Of a DNA stretch of 64,000 bases, positions 51,561 to 59,531 are shown in pieces. A model generated the notes under the pieces. The model was not told where the DNA came from. It saw only the letters and a list, made by a program, of their open reading frames with translations, and ran no database searches. Origin of the DNA: Allokutzneria sp. NRRL B-24872 (GTDB lineage: Bacteria; Actinomycetota; Actinomycetes; Mycobacteriales; Pseudonocardiaceae). The stretch covers positions 1-64,000 of the forward strand of contig NZ_MUMH01000064.1 of NCBI RefSeq assembly GCF_002155965.1, given 5' to 3'. Each line of letters begins with the position of its first letter. The first letter of the stretch is position 1. Made by a program: the position numbers and the translations under genes.

Positions 51561-51626
51561 TCTGTACAGAACCTGAGCCCTATTAGTGGAATCGAGGTGC
51601 CAGGAGTCAAGCAGGTTCTGTACAGA
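51561..51626. promoter_or_regulatory. GntR operator pair (inverted CTGTACAG sites)
   Basis: TCTGTACAGAACCTG at 51561-51575 and its exact reverse complement CAGGTTCTGTACAGA at 51612-51626 flank the promoter of the small gene at 51549. The same CTGTACAG core recurs before the GntR gene. These are probable operators of that regulator. Confidence 0.75.
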
Positions 51627-51629
51627 TAG

Positions 51630-52376
51630 TCAGTTCGGGTGAGCGGAGAACTTGTACTCCAGCATGTAGGAGCCGGAGTCGAGGATCATCTCGTTCAGCT
51701 CTACCGGCACGTTGGCCGCCGTGTACGCGGTGCGCATGATCTCGATGACCGGTGTGCCCTGAACCAGTTGGAGGGTCTTAGTTTCCTCTGGGTTCGGCAT
51801 CCGCGTGCGCAGTTCCTCGCGGAAGTGCACAGGCTCTTGCCCAAGCTCCTTCAGGCGTGCGTAGGCACCGCCGCTGCCAGTGTCGGCTTCGGTGATCGCG
51901 GAGCCTTTGACGAGCGTCGCCGGGTAGTAGGTCGTCGCGAGCTGGACGGCTTGTTCCTCGATCGCGTACAACCGTCGCCGGACCACGACCTGGTCGTCGG
52001 CGGCCAGGTCAAGGACGTGTGCGACGTGGGGTGGAGCCGATTCCTGGGAAACCCGAACGTCGGAGACCGCCAGACGGCGGTTGTCGGTGGCGCTCCAGAT
52101 CGAGCGGTCGCCTCCCCACACGGTGGTCCTGAGCCGGTCGGGAGAAACGCGGCGGACGGGGCGGAACTCGCGGACGTAGGTGCCCGAACCACGGCGCGCG
52201 ACAACGAGTCCCGCGTTCTTCAGGGTGTCCAGCGCGCGGCGGGCAGTCGGCTGCGCGACGCCGTACTGGGCCATGATCTCGTTCTCGCCGGGGACCTTGC
52301 TCCCGGGCGGCAGGGTCCCCGAGTCGATCAGGCTCCGGATCTCGTCAGCGATCTCGCGATATCCGTGCCGCGCCAC
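51630..52376 (-). CDS. GntR-family regulator (HutC/UTRA type)
   Basis: This is a regulator of about 248 residues. The N-terminal winged helix shows REIADEIRSLIDSGTLPPGS and QYGVAQPTARRALDTLKNAG. The C-terminal UTRA domain (HVLDLAADDQVVVRRRLYAI ... TPVIEIMRTAYTAANVPVEL) binds a small effector. GTG 52376 lies six bases after GGAGGAG; GTG 52382 abuts it. CTGTACAG sites occur before this gene and before the small gene at 51549, so autoregulation and control of that gene are likely. Confidence 0.87.
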   Translation of the reverse strand: MARHGYREIADEIRSLIDSGTLPPGSKVPGENEIMAQYGVAQPTARRALDTLKNAGLVVARRGSGTYVREFRPVRRVSPDRLRTTVWGGDRSIWSATDNRRLAVSDVRVSQESAPPHVAHVLDLAADDQVVVRRRLYAIEEQAVQLATTYYPATLVKGSAITEADTGSGGAYARLKELGQEPVHFREELRTRMPNPEETKTLQLVQGTPVIEIMRTAYTAANVPVELNEMILDSGSYMLEYKFSAHPN

Positions 52377-52399
52377 CGCCACCTCCTCCGCAGGGGTTC

Positions 52400-52411
52400 G
52401 GTTCTGTACAG
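52400..52411. promoter_or_regulatory. CTGTACAG site at the gntR promoter
   Basis: GGTTCTGTACAG matches the arm of the inverted pair at 51561-51626 and lies about 20 bases before the GntR start. It is a candidate autoregulatory operator. Confidence 0.68.
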
Positions 52412-52468
52412 CGGCAGGCTACTGGGGCGGGGCTGCGCACCTGACTTCGCGGAGGACAATGTGCAGGT

Positions 52469-54760
52469 ATGCAGACCGAAGCGTTCGCCGAGTACCTGTC
52501 CGAACTGGACGGCGCGTCGCTGACGGCGCTGCTCCACAAACGGCCGGACGTGCTGGTCGAGCCGTTTCCGCGAGGGTTCACCGGGCTCGCTCAACGGCTG
52601 AGCGACACGCATTCGCTCGCCGACGCGCTGCGCGAGGTGAGCCGGGACGCGGTGGTCGTGGGCCAGGCCATCGCGGTGCTGGCCCCGTCGGCGACCGTGA
52701 CCGGAGTCGCGCGACTGCTCGACGCGCCGGAGACGGCGGTTCGCGAGGGAGTCGCGGAGCTGTGCGCTCGCGGGTTGGCCTGGACCACGTCGGCGACGGT
52801 GTTCCTGCCGGAATCGCTCCGGGCTCACTGGTCGGAGGCACTGGGCGCGACGAAGCCGGTCGCCAAGCTCGCGCAGGTGGTGCTCGCCGACGATCTGCGC
52901 ACGGCGGTCGCCGCGCTGGGTGGTGACGTCGACGGCCTGCGCAAGCCGGAACTGATCACCCGGCTCGCAGAGCTGATGTCGGACACGCGGTCGATCGTCG
53001 CCCGGGTGAAGGCGCTGCCGAAAGCGGCGAGAAGACGACTTGATGAGTATCGCCGCATCCGGTTCGGCTACTTCGGCTTCCGGAGCGGGGATGAGCGCCC
53101 GGCGAACCTGGTCGGGCTCGTGCTGCTGCTCAACGGGATACCGGAGGTGCCGAAGGAGGTCGCGGTCGCCGCGTGGCTGGCGGAGCAGGACTTCGCGCTG
53201 ACCGGTCGACCGGAGATCCCGTTGTCCGGCGCGGACGAAGACGTCGTCGGCGGGAGTGCTCAGGCTGCCGCTCAGGAAGCGCTGCGCGGGGTCACGACCC
53301 TGCTCGACGACGCCGCCGCGAATCCGGTCGCGTCGTTGAAGAAGGGCGGGATCGGCGCTCGCGAACGGGCCAAGCTCGCTGGGCGACTCGCAGTTCCCGA
53401 AGGCGTGGTCGCGCTGTGGATCGACCTGGCTCACGCGGTCGGACTGCTGGGCAAGACCGGGGCTGGTTACGTGCCGACGGCGGCGTACGCGGAGTGGCGA
53501 GCGGCAGAGCCCGGCTCGCGCTGGGCGAAGCTGGCCAGCGCATGGTTCGCGATGGATCACGCGCCGAGCAACAGGGAAGAGTTCAAGGGAGACAAGGAGA
53601 CTCCGCCTCCGCTGTTCGTTCCGTCGAAGGCGGGGCTGATGCGCCGGGCCTTGTTGTCCGCCGCGCGCTCGGGTGGCTCCGCGGTCGCAGCGGGCCGGGA
53701 GATTGAGTGGTTCTGCCCGCTGCACGGCTACCCCGACGATCAACGCGCGGACAAAATCTCGGCAGCGCTCAGGGAAGCGGAGCTGCTGGGGGTGCTTGCG
53801 GCCGACACGCTGAGCCCGCTCGGTGAGCACCTGCTGGCCGTGCCCGACGAGGCGGAGGAGCTGGCTCGGCGTTGCGCCCCAATGCTTCCGGAGGCTCCCT
53901 GCTCGGTGATCCTCCAATCGGACCTCACCGCGGTCGTCACCGGACAGCCCAGCCTGGCCGTGGCCAGGTTGCTGGTGGCCGCGGCCGTGAGCGAAGCGCG
54001 CGGGTCAGCCGGGATGTGGCGGTTCTCCCCGGCGAGCGTGCGCGCGGCGTTCGACGCCGGCTGGGATTCGGCTGAGCTGCTGGCCGAGCTGAGGGCGATC
54101 TCCGAGCGCGAGCTGCCCCAACCACTGGAATACCTGGTCAACGACGTCGCGCGACGGCACGGGCATGTGCGGGTGCGGAGCACGCGGTCCTGCGTGGTCG
54201 CGGACGAGGCGACGATCACCGAGATCCTGCACACCCGCTCGCTGGGAGCGCTGTGCCTGCGGCGGCTCGCCCCCACAGTCGCCGCCAGCTCCGCCGACAC
54301 CGCTGACGTGCTCGCCGGACTGCGCGCTGCGGGCCTCGCTCCCGTCGCCGAGGACGAGTCCGGCACAGTGATCGTCGAGTCCCGCCACGAGCACGAGGCA
54401 GTGAAGCGGGCACCTGGCGGATCGGGTCGCGCCCGGCTCACACCGACCGAACTGGTCGAACAGCTCGCCGCTGATCCGCACGGAGAACCTGTCCGCGTGG
54501 AGAGGGAAACCGACACGTTCGAGGCGTTGAGGCAGCACAACGGCTCCCTCAGCGACGCGGAACTGGAACTGCTCGCCGACGCTGTGGACAACGGCGGTGA
54601 TGTGCGCATCGCCTACAGCGACCAGACCGGCGCGTTCACCATCAGGAACATCCAGCCGGAGGAGATCAACGACCGGTGGCTCGAATCCTGGTGCTACCTG
54701 CGGGAAGCCGAACGCGGTTTCGCCATCGCCAAGATCAGGTCGGTCTCGCCTGTGCCATGA
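52469..54760 (+). CDS. Helicase-associated-domain protein (XPB/Ssl2 N-terminal-like)
   Basis: This is a 763-residue protein of a conserved actinobacterial family (Rv0862c-like). It has helicase-C_3/XPB-Ssl2 N-terminal-like domains but no ATPase motifs of its own. The N-terminal half has winged-helix features (LADALREVSRDAVVVGQAIA), the middle VILQSDLTAVVTGQPS, followed by LEYLVNDVARRHGHVRVRST. A WYL-like tail (VDNGGDVRIAYSDQTGAFTI) ends it. It may partner the XPB-type helicase or act as a nucleic-acid adaptor. Confidence 0.85.
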   Translation: MQTEAFAEYLSELDGASLTALLHKRPDVLVEPFPRGFTGLAQRLSDTHSLADALREVSRDAVVVGQAIAVLAPSATVTGVARLLDAPETAVREGVAELCARGLAWTTSATVFLPESLRAHWSEALGATKPVAKLAQVVLADDLRTAVAALGGDVDGLRKPELITRLAELMSDTRSIVARVKALPKAARRRLDEYRRIRFGYFGFRSGDERPANLVGLVLLLNGIPEVPKEVAVAAWLAEQDFALTGRPEIPLSGADEDVVGGSAQAAAQEALRGVTTLLDDAAANPVASLKKGGIGARERAKLAGRLAVPEGVVALWIDLAHAVGLLGKTGAGYVPTAAYAEWRAAEPGSRWAKLASAWFAMDHAPSNREEFKGDKETPPPLFVPSKAGLMRRALLSAARSGGSAVAAGREIEWFCPLHGYPDDQRADKISAALREAELLGVLAADTLSPLGEHLLAVPDEAEELARRCAPMLPEAPCSVILQSDLTAVVTGQPSLAVARLLVAAAVSEARGSAGMWRFSPASVRAAFDAGWDSAELLAELRAISERELPQPLEYLVNDVARRHGHVRVRSTRSCVVADEATITEILHTRSLGALCLRRLAPTVAASSADTADVLAGLRAAGLAPVAEDESGTVIVESRHEHEAVKRAPGGSGRARLTPTELVEQLAADPHGEPVRVERETDTFEALRQHNGSLSDAELELLADAVDNGGDVRIAYSDQTGAFTIRNIQPEEINDRWLESWCYLREAERGFAIAKIRSVSPVP

Positions 54761-54767
54761 CCGGTGA

Positions 54768-55546
54768 TCAGCCCTCGACGCAGTTCTTCCCGCTGACCGG
54801 GCAAACGAACGGGTCGTAGGGATCGGTGCGGCTGTCCAGCAGCGCTTTGTGGTCCGACCAGCTGACCTTGCACCAGCGTGCGACACAGAGTGCGGTGACC
54901 CGCGAAGCTCCCGCGTCGCGCAGGGTCACGGCAGCGGACTGGATCTTCGCTCCGGTCACCCAAGTGTCGTCGAGCAGCAGGACGTGTCGGCCCTGCACCC
55001 GCTCCCGGTACTTGTCCGGCACGTTGAACCTGTCTGCGCGCACAGACCGGTCGTCGTACTCGATCCCGGGCCCCAGCTCAAGAAGTGCTCGCCTGTCAGG
55101 GATCTCTGCGCCTTTGATCTTGCGAGCGAGCTCCACGATCGGATGCCTCGCTCCGGGGTAGCGCTTGGAGGGGACGAAGGTGACCGTGTCCCAGGACGAG
55201 TCCGAGCTCCCTGCGATGCACCCCCTGTGGATTCTGGTCGCTCCGGCGGCCATCATCGCCAGGTCGTCAGCGCACTGCGGAGCCGGAATCTCCTGTTTGT
55301 AGGCGTGCATCGTGTGGACCGACTGGTGCACGCTTCCGCCCCGCACATGAGTGAGAGTGACGACGGAGGTCGCAAGGCGGTCTCCGAATTCCTGGTGGTG
55401 GCTGGCGCACTTCTGGCACAAGTCCGATGAGGAAGGGCCGGTGCACGTCAGGCAGGTTTTCCGGCGATCCTCACCGTGTTGCAGAAGAATCCACCGACCC
55501 GCTCCACCAGTTGAGCGCGGAAATCCTGGACAGGACTGTTGCTCAT
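54768..55546 (-). CDS. Phosphoribosyltransferase with apparent N-terminal frameshift
   Basis: The main frame carries a type I PRTase domain with the PRPP motif HVLLLDDTWVTGAKIQSAAV and an N-terminal zinc-like cluster (CLTCTG ... LCQKCASHH). The natural start seems to be ATG 55546, in an ATGA overlap with the dprA-like stop. It reads MSNSPVQDFRAQLVERVG and GKPA, then meets TGA at 55448. Adding one base near 55449 joins it to the main frame (PALTCTG). DprA-like plus PRTase pairs resemble ShosTA toxin-antitoxin systems, where the PRTase is the toxin. Confidence 0.72.
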
Positions 55547-56448
55547 AGATCGTCGACTGCGTCGAGCAGGTGGGAGATGTCACCCAGCCTGGTCGCCAGC
55601 CGGTGCGCGTGTTCGACAGCTTCGTCCGGTGTGTGCGCCGTGAAGACGCCAGGCCTGCCGATGAGGGCGTTTCCCCACTCCGTCCCCCGGGCGACGGAGT
55701 CCAACAGGATGACGGGCCTGCCGTGCGCGACGGCTACGCGAGCCTGGATGCGCGTGCCGCTCTTCTCGCTGGCCTCGACGACGATCGTGGCCCGCCCGTA
55801 AGCGCTCATGGTGGCGTTCCGCATGGGAAAGCTCTGCTTGCTCGGCGACGCGTCAGGCCAGAACTGGGAGATCACCAGGCCGCGCCCGGAGATCTCTGCC
55901 TGGAGTTCGCGGTTGGCGGCGGGGTAGCTCTTCTCGATGCCGGTGCCGATGATCGCGACGGTTCGCGCGCCGCTGCCGAGCGCGGCGACGTGCGCTGCGG
56001 CGTCGATGCCCTCGGCCAAGCCGGAGAGGACCGTGAGTCCAGCCCCCGCCAGCCCGGTCGCGATGGCGGTGGCGTTCGCGAGGGCTTCGTCGGAGGCCCG
56101 TCGCGAGCCGACCACGGACACCGCTTTGTCGTCAGGGACCAGATGTCCTCTGGTGAACAGCACCGGTGGCATCTGGTGCACTTCGCGCAGCTGCGCCGGA
56201 TAGCGGTCGTCGTAGAACGTGAGGAAGTCGAAGTCCTGCGCGCTCCACGCCATGATGTCGGTGCGAGCGGAGTGAAGAGCGTCTTCGGGTTCGGCGAACA
56301 GCGACGGTTCGAGGTGAGCTTCCCAGACCTTGAGCGCGCTTCCGGCGTCCGCGACCTCGGCGGTGATCTCCGGCCACGACATGCCGGACGGGCGCGTTCT
56401 GAGCAGGGCGACGAGCGCTGCCTTCTCGTCGTCGCCCCAGCGTCCCAT
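55543..56448 (-). CDS. DprA-like (SMF/LOG) protein, possible ShosA-type antitoxin
   Basis: This is a 301-residue DprA-family Rossmann protein with an N-terminal helical segment (MSWPEITAEVADAGSALKVW). The DprA blocks are SVVGSRRASDEALANA, LSGLAEGIDAAAHVAAL, SFPMRNATMSAYG and VVEASEKSGT. The family binds DNA or nucleotides. The adjacent coupled PRTase gene argues against ordinary competence DprA and for a ShosTA-like accessory module. ATG 56448 is chosen; the longer frame upstream is not family-like. Confidence 0.8.
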   Translation of the reverse strand: MGRWGDDEKAALVALLRTRPSGMSWPEITAEVADAGSALKVWEAHLEPSLFAEPEDALHSARTDIMAWSAQDFDFLTFYDDRYPAQLREVHQMPPVLFTRGHLVPDDKAVSVVGSRRASDEALANATAIATGLAGAGLTVLSGLAEGIDAAAHVAALGSGARTVAIIGTGIEKSYPAANRELQAEISGRGLVISQFWPDASPSKQSFPMRNATMSAYGRATIVVEASEKSGTRIQARVAVAHGRPVILLDSVARGTEWGNALIGRPGVFTAHTPDEAVEHAHRLATRLGDISHLLDAVDDL

Positions 56449-56544
56449 GCTGCTCAGCGTAGAGCCGCCCTGCCGTTGGCGCGGTACGGGCCGCGCGCAG
56501 GGATCGGCCAACTGCGTCTGATTCCTCATCGTCACCCCCGCTGC

Positions 56545-56561
56545 CCTGTCTACGCGACAGG
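56545..56561. promoter_or_regulatory. Inverted repeat upstream of the DprA-like gene
   Basis: CCTGTC-TACGC-GACAGG is a perfect interrupted palindrome about 100 bases before the DprA-like start. It could be an operator of an autoregulated module. A second repeat, GAAATC/GATTTC, lies at 56614-56631 next to the MMPL gene end. Confidence 0.4.
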
Positions 56562-56652
56562 AAGGGGATCAGCAGGCGATTGGCGGCTCGCGAACTGGGC
56601 CTTTGCCTGAAATGAAATCGCATCAGATTTCCCTCTTTGCGCGTGTGGCAAG

Positions 56653-58719
56653 TCATTTGGTGCGCAGGAGCTTCGCGGCCCAGGCGGGGAACCACCAGTT
56701 CCACCTGCCGAGCATGGCGACGGTGGCGGGGAGCAGGACGGATCGGATGAGGGTGGCGTCGAGCAGGATGCCGAGCGAGATGCCGGAGGCGAAGATCGCG
56801 ACGTCGAGTTCGCCGCCGGTTGCCATGGAGGCGAAGGAGAAGAACAGGATGAGCGCGGCGCTGGTGACGAGGCGACCGGTTCTGCTGACGCCGTGGACGA
56901 CGGCACGGCGGGTGTCGCCGGTGCGGTCGTACTCCTCGCGCATCCTGGCGATGATGAAGACCTCGTAGTCCATGGACAGCCCGTAGAGGAACGCGAAGAT
57001 CGTCACGGGGACGAAGGTGCCGATGGCGCCATCGGGCTGGATGCCGAGCAGCGCCTCGGTGCCCCAACCCCACTGCCACAGCAGCACCATCGCGCCGAGA
57101 ACCGCGCCGAGCGACAGCAGGTTGAGCGCGATCGCCTTGAGGGGCAACAACAACGAGCGGAACGCGCGGGCGAGCATGACGTAGGTGACGAGGGCCAGGA
57201 TCGCGAGCATCCACGGGAAGGCCGTGTAGGTGGCGCTGACGTAGTCCATCTGCTGCGTGACGTTGCCGCCGACGAGCACCCCGTCGGGCACGGCGTCGAT
57301 GACGCGGCGGATGGTCTGCTCCCCGGCGGGCGAACCGCCTTCGTCAACGGGGAGAACGGTGACGAGCTGTGTCCACTGTGGACTCCAGATGGCGGAGCGG
57401 ACGCCGGGGAGATCGGCGAGGGTGCTCGCGACGCGCTGGGGATCGGTGCCGGACGGGACGAAGACGTCGAAGGACGTGAGCACGCCGGAGGGCACGTCGG
57501 CGGCGCGGAGCGAGGTCAGGGCGGCGCGACCGTCACCGGAGTGCGCGAGGTCGTCGGTGACGGGGACGCGCAGGTTGAGGTTGAGCGCGACGAGGCACAG
57601 GGCGGCGAGCACGGCCGAAGCGGCCAGCGCGGTGAGGTGCCGGTAGCGCACGACGAAGCGCGCCCAAGCTTCCCAACCCCGTGGCGCGCGCTCGGCGGAG
57701 GGCGTTCTTCCAGCTCTGGCAAGGAGAAGTGGCAGGAGCGTGAGCGAGACGAGCGCGCTCGCGGCGGTGACCATCGTGCCGCCGACACCGAGGCTGCTGA
57801 GCAGCGGGATGGGCAGCACGATCATGGTGACCAAGCCGATCGCGACGGCCGCGCTGCTGAACACGACGGCGTGGCCCGCGGTGGCCATCGCGCGGTGGAC
57901 GGCCTCCTCGGGATCGGCGCCACGGGCTCGTTCCTCGCGCCATCGGCTCACCAGGATCAGCGCGTAGTCGATCCCGATGCCGATCCCGAACAGCGGCAGC
58001 ATGATCAGTGTCGTCTCGTGGACGTCGATGACCGCGCTCGCGGCGAGCAGGCCGAGGAACGACACGGGCACGGCGACGAACGCGGTGAGCAGGGGTACGA
58101 GCGCGAGAGCCGAGCGGAACACCCAGGCCAGCACGGCGATCGCGGCTCCGATGGTGATCAGCAGCTTGACCGGCACGTTCAGCCCGCCCGCGTCCGAGCC
58201 GGTGGCCAGCGCGTCGAGGCCGGTCACCGCGACGTCGGCGCCGGGCGGCAGGTGCGGGCGCATGGCCTCGGCGATCGCGCCCTCCAGGCCAGCGCCTTCG
58301 CCGAGCGCGCTGCCCGGCAGGCCGCCCTGTTCGACGGGGCCGCCGAAGACCAGCCCGAAGCTCGTGGAGCCGTCCGCGCCGACGAAGCTCCGGTCACCGG
58401 TGTTGCCGTAGGAGACGACGCGAGCCTTGGTCTTGTCGGCGACGGCGGCGAATGCCCGGTCGAGCGCATCGCGGACGCGAGGCTGGTCGACAGGCGCTCC
58501 GGTGACCACCGGAACGAATGGTCTTTCGTAGCCGCCGGTGCCGTGAGCGGCGGCGATGCGCTGGTTCGCCTCGTAGCCGGGGAGACCGGGATAGGCGTTG
58601 TTCTGCGAGACCTTCGGCAGCAGCAGCGCGAGCGCTCCACCGCCCGCGAGCAGGAGGACCAGCGTCAATGCGCCGACAAGACGTCTGTGGGCGAGCACCC
58701 ATCTCGACAGGGTTTCCAT
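56653..58719 (-). CDS. MMPL-family (RND-type) transporter
   Basis: This is a 688-residue membrane transporter with about twelve helices in two halves, each with a large extracytoplasmic loop. MMPL marks are FGIGIGIDYALILVSRWREE in the first half and FLYGLSMDYEVFIIARMREE in the second. Such proteins export lipids, drugs or wall precursors. ATG 58719 starts METLSRWVLAHRR, the normal family opening. It is divergent from a response regulator and kinase that probably control it. One GTCCACTGTGGAC palindrome lies inside at 57371. Confidence 0.9.
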   Translation of the reverse strand: METLSRWVLAHRRLVGALTLVLLLAGGGALALLLPKVSQNNAYPGLPGYEANQRIAAAHGTGGYERPFVPVVTGAPVDQPRVRDALDRAFAAVADKTKARVVSYGNTGDRSFVGADGSTSFGLVFGGPVEQGGLPGSALGEGAGLEGAIAEAMRPHLPPGADVAVTGLDALATGSDAGGLNVPVKLLITIGAAIAVLAWVFRSALALVPLLTAFVAVPVSFLGLLAASAVIDVHETTLIMLPLFGIGIGIDYALILVSRWREERARGADPEEAVHRAMATAGHAVVFSSAAVAIGLVTMIVLPIPLLSSLGVGGTMVTAASALVSLTLLPLLLARAGRTPSAERAPRGWEAWARFVVRYRHLTALAASAVLAALCLVALNLNLRVPVTDDLAHSGDGRAALTSLRAADVPSGVLTSFDVFVPSGTDPQRVASTLADLPGVRSAIWSPQWTQLVTVLPVDEGGSPAGEQTIRRVIDAVPDGVLVGGNVTQQMDYVSATYTAFPWMLAILALVTYVMLARAFRSLLLPLKAIALNLLSLGAVLGAMVLLWQWGWGTEALLGIQPDGAIGTFVPVTIFAFLYGLSMDYEVFIIARMREEYDRTGDTRRAVVHGVSRTGRLVTSAALILFFSFASMATGGELDVAIFASGISLGILLDATLIRSVLLPATVAMLGRWNWWFPAWAAKLLRTK

Positions 58720-58832
58720 GTCTTCAAGGCCATCAGCTCGGTCTTCGGGCGCTCTGCGGCAGTTATGGGAGTTCTCTGTGAATCCGTTGTTCCAGTCGCT
58801 GGTCGCAGCCGTTCTGCCGGACACTGAGGAAC

Positions 58833-59531
58833 GTGAAGCAGCAGCCGATCCGTGTTCTCGTGGTCGATGACGAGCGCTATCTCGCCGAGCTCGTGGCGAC
58901 CGCGCTGCGCTACGAGGGCTTTGACACGGCGATCGCCGGGTCTGCGCGCGAAGCAATGGCCAGAGCGGTGGACTTCGCGCCGCAGCTGATCGTGCTCGAC
59001 GTGATGTTGCCGGACGGTTCCGGAATCGACGTGTGCAGGCGGTTGCGGGGGAACTGGCACGAGATGCCGGTGGTGTTCCTCACCGCTCGCGACGCGACCG
59101 AGGACAAGATCACTGGCTTGACGGTGGGCGGTGACGACTACGTGACGAAGCCGTTCAGCCTGGAAGAACTCGTCGTTCGAGTTCGCACTGTGCTGCGACG
59201 CGGCAGGTTGGAGCCGCCCGCGTCCGGGGTGCTTTCCTTCGCGGACCTGGAAATCGACGAGGACGCGCACACGGTTCGACGGCACGGCGCGGTGGTCGAC
59301 CTGACGCCGACCGAGTTCAAGCTGTTGCGCTACCTAGTGGTGAACGCGGGAAAGGTGTTGTCCAAGCGGCAGATCCTGGACCACGTGTGGGAGTACGACT
59401 TCAATGGTGACGCCGGAGTCGTGCAGACCTACATCTCGTACCTGCGCCGGAAGATTGACGCTCGGGAACCGAGGCTCATCCACACGATTCCCCGCGTCGG
59501 CTATGTGGTCCGCATGCCGGAGAGCCCCTGA
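58833..59531 (+). CDS. OmpR-family response regulator
   Basis: This is a 232-residue two-component regulator. The receiver has VLVVDDERYLAELV with acidic residues, the phosphorylation Asp in LIVLDVMLPDGSG (about residue 55) and DDYVTKPFSLEELVVR with the conserved Lys. The C-terminal winged helix has DLTPTEFKLLRYLVVNAGKV and YISYLRRKID. GTG start with GAGGA upstream. It shares a TGATG junction with the kinase gene and is divergent from the MMPL transporter, its likely target. Confidence 0.92.
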   Translation: MKQQPIRVLVVDDERYLAELVATALRYEGFDTAIAGSAREAMARAVDFAPQLIVLDVMLPDGSGIDVCRRLRGNWHEMPVVFLTARDATEDKITGLTVGGDDYVTKPFSLEELVVRVRTVLRRGRLEPPASGVLSFADLEIDEDAHTVRRHGAVVDLTPTEFKLLRYLVVNAGKVLSKRQILDHVWEYDFNGDAGVVQTYISYLRRKIDAREPRLIHTIPRVGYVVRMPESP

